DNA of 14,428 bases. Origin: Clostridia bacterium (lineage in GTDB: Bacteria; Bacillota_A; Clostridia; Christensenellales; CAG-138). The notes below the pieces were generated by a model. That model was given only the letters and a program-made list of their open reading frames with translations. It had not been told where the DNA came from and did no database searches. Shown in pieces: positions 13,631-14,428 of the stretch (position 1 is its first letter; each line of letters starts with the position of its first letter). The translations under genes and the position numbers were made by a program. The stretch is taken from the NCBI GenBank assembly GCA_017556125.1, contig JAFZCW010000042.1, forward strand, positions 1 through 14,428, written 5' to 3'.

Positions 13631-14428
13631 ATGAAACAGTATCGCCTTACAGAAGGACCGCTGCTGGACAGCCGCGGACATTTGACGGAAGCAGGGTATG
13701 CGACCAGCCTTGTCAAGACATATGACCGTTCCATGATACGCGGCGGAAAAAGCCGGATAAAAGAGTGGGACTACTATCTGATCTACAACGACCGGTTCGG
13801 CATCGCGCTCACGGTGGACGACAACTCCTATATGGGGCTGGTATCCGCGAGTTTTCTGGACTTTGAGAACAAAGCGGAAAGAACGCTCTCCAGAATGTTC
13901 TGGCTTCCGTTCGGGAGCACCGGGTTCCCTTCGAGCTCCGCGGCCGGGGATGTGCACAAGGGCATGAAAGGCGCGGATTTCTCGTTCCGCCACGAAAACG
14001 GAGGGCGCCGACTTGTCTGCAGCATGGACAGGTTCTGCGGGAGCATGCCGTTTTACTGCGACGTTCTTCTGACGGAAGAGCCCGAGGACTCCATGGTCAT
14101 CGCGACGCCTTTCCCGGAGAAAAAGACTGCCTTCTATTACAATCAGAAGATCATCGGCATGCGGGCGTGCGGGGAAGTGCAGTATAACGGAAAGATCTAC
14201 AGCTTTCAGAACGGGGATTCCTTCGGACTTCTCGACTGGGGGAGAGGCGTATGGACATATGAAAATACCTGGTACTGGGGCGCCGCGCAGGGAATCGTAT
14301 CGGACCGCATGGTCGGATTTAACATCGGATACGGATTCGGAGACACGGGAAAAGCGTCTGAGAACATGGTGTTTGTTGACGGAAAGGCGCACAAACTGGA
14401 CAGGCTGACCTTCAACATTCCCCGTACA
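13631..14428 (+). CDS. DUF2804 family protein, 3' end missing
   Basis: The frame is open from ATG 13631 to the last base, giving 266 residues with no stop, so the gene runs out of the window. AGGAGGT (13618-13624) lies 6 bases before the start. The sequence fits the DUF2804 family, whose function is not known. Typical pieces are DDNSYMGLVSASFLDFE near 58-74, FSFRHENGGRRLVCSM near 116-131, and the strongly conserved DWGRGVWTYENTWYWGAAQG near 202-221, followed by FNIGYGFGDTGKASENMVFVDGKAHKLD. The many Trp, Tyr and Gly residues suggest a beta-rich fold related to carotenoid-hydratase or lipocalin-like proteins, but this is only inference. No signal peptide or membrane helix is visible. It has its own promoter after the typA terminator. 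Family membership was judged by eye. Confidence 0.8.
   Translation, partial: MKQYRLTEGPLLDSRGHLTEAGYATSLVKTYDRSMIRGGKSRIKEWDYYLIYNDRFGIALTVDDNSYMGLVSASFLDFENKAERTLSRMFWLPFGSTGFPSSSAAGDVHKGMKGADFSFRHENGGRRLVCSMDRFCGSMPFYCDVLLTEEPEDSMVIATPFPEKKTAFYYNQKIIGMRACGEVQYNGKIYSFQNGDSFGLLDWGRGVWTYENTWYWGAAQGIVSDRMVGFNIGYGFGDTGKASENMVFVDGKAHKLDRLTFNIPRT

Noticed and set aside
13190..14392. A 400-codon open frame on the - strand across the end of typA and the DUF2804 gene
   Set aside because: It runs through a typA coding end, a terminator and a well-supported + strand gene that has its own promoter and ribosome binding site.
1..14428. CRISPR arrays, tRNA or rRNA genes, insertion sequences, integrases, toxin-antitoxin or defence genes
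   Set aside because: None seen on reading both strands. The content is chromosomal housekeeping and envelope genes with even composition.

Overview
The window looks like a piece of a Bacillota (Firmicutes) chromosome, most likely from a fairly GC-rich anaerobe of the Clostridia or Erysipelotrichia type. This rests on the gene families: a C69 dipeptidase, a LytR-CpsA-Psr cell-wall ligase with a long variable tail, a TcdA of about 230 residues and a PgcA-like phosphoglucomutase. Strong AGGAGG-type ribosome binding sites and extended -10 promoters (TGnTATAAT) fit as well. The genus cannot be fixed from the sequence alone. Base composition and codon use look even from end to end. I see no insertion sequence, prophage, tRNA, rRNA or CRISPR array, and no stretch over 300 bases without a gene.

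Layout. 1-1329 (+) is the 3' part of a C69 dipeptidase gene. 1441-2981 (+) holds ychF and a dCMP-deaminase-type gene, read from a promoter just before ychF. A strong two-way terminator at 3008-3037 separates them from a leftward block: an LCP-family cell-wall protein (3063-4712) and, upstream of it, rsmA (4800-5630). The divergent region 5631-5781 carries a promoter for each direction and two inverted repeats.

From 5782 rightward comes a tightly packed, overlapping cluster: an RlmI-like SAM methyltransferase, an unrecognised multi-pass membrane protein, a protein with two complete RluA-type pseudouridine synthase domains in tandem, and tcdA. A PgcA-like phosphoglucomutase follows 25 bases later. 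typA/bipA (11640-13472) has its own near-consensus promoter and a rho-independent terminator. The window ends inside a DUF2804-family gene that starts at 13631.

How they fit together. Most genes are housekeeping functions in translation and RNA modification: rsmA for 16S rRNA, the methyltransferase and double pseudouridine synthase for rRNA or tRNA, tcdA for the tRNA t6A37 base, ychF on ribosomes, typA in ribosome assembly. Three others (LCP protein, phosphoglucomutase, perhaps the membrane protein) point to envelope polysaccharides. The most unusual item is the single polypeptide with two intact pseudouridine synthase active sites, coded inside an overlapping RNA-modification operon that also contains a membrane protein. 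I found no evidence for a wholly new defence or mobile system.
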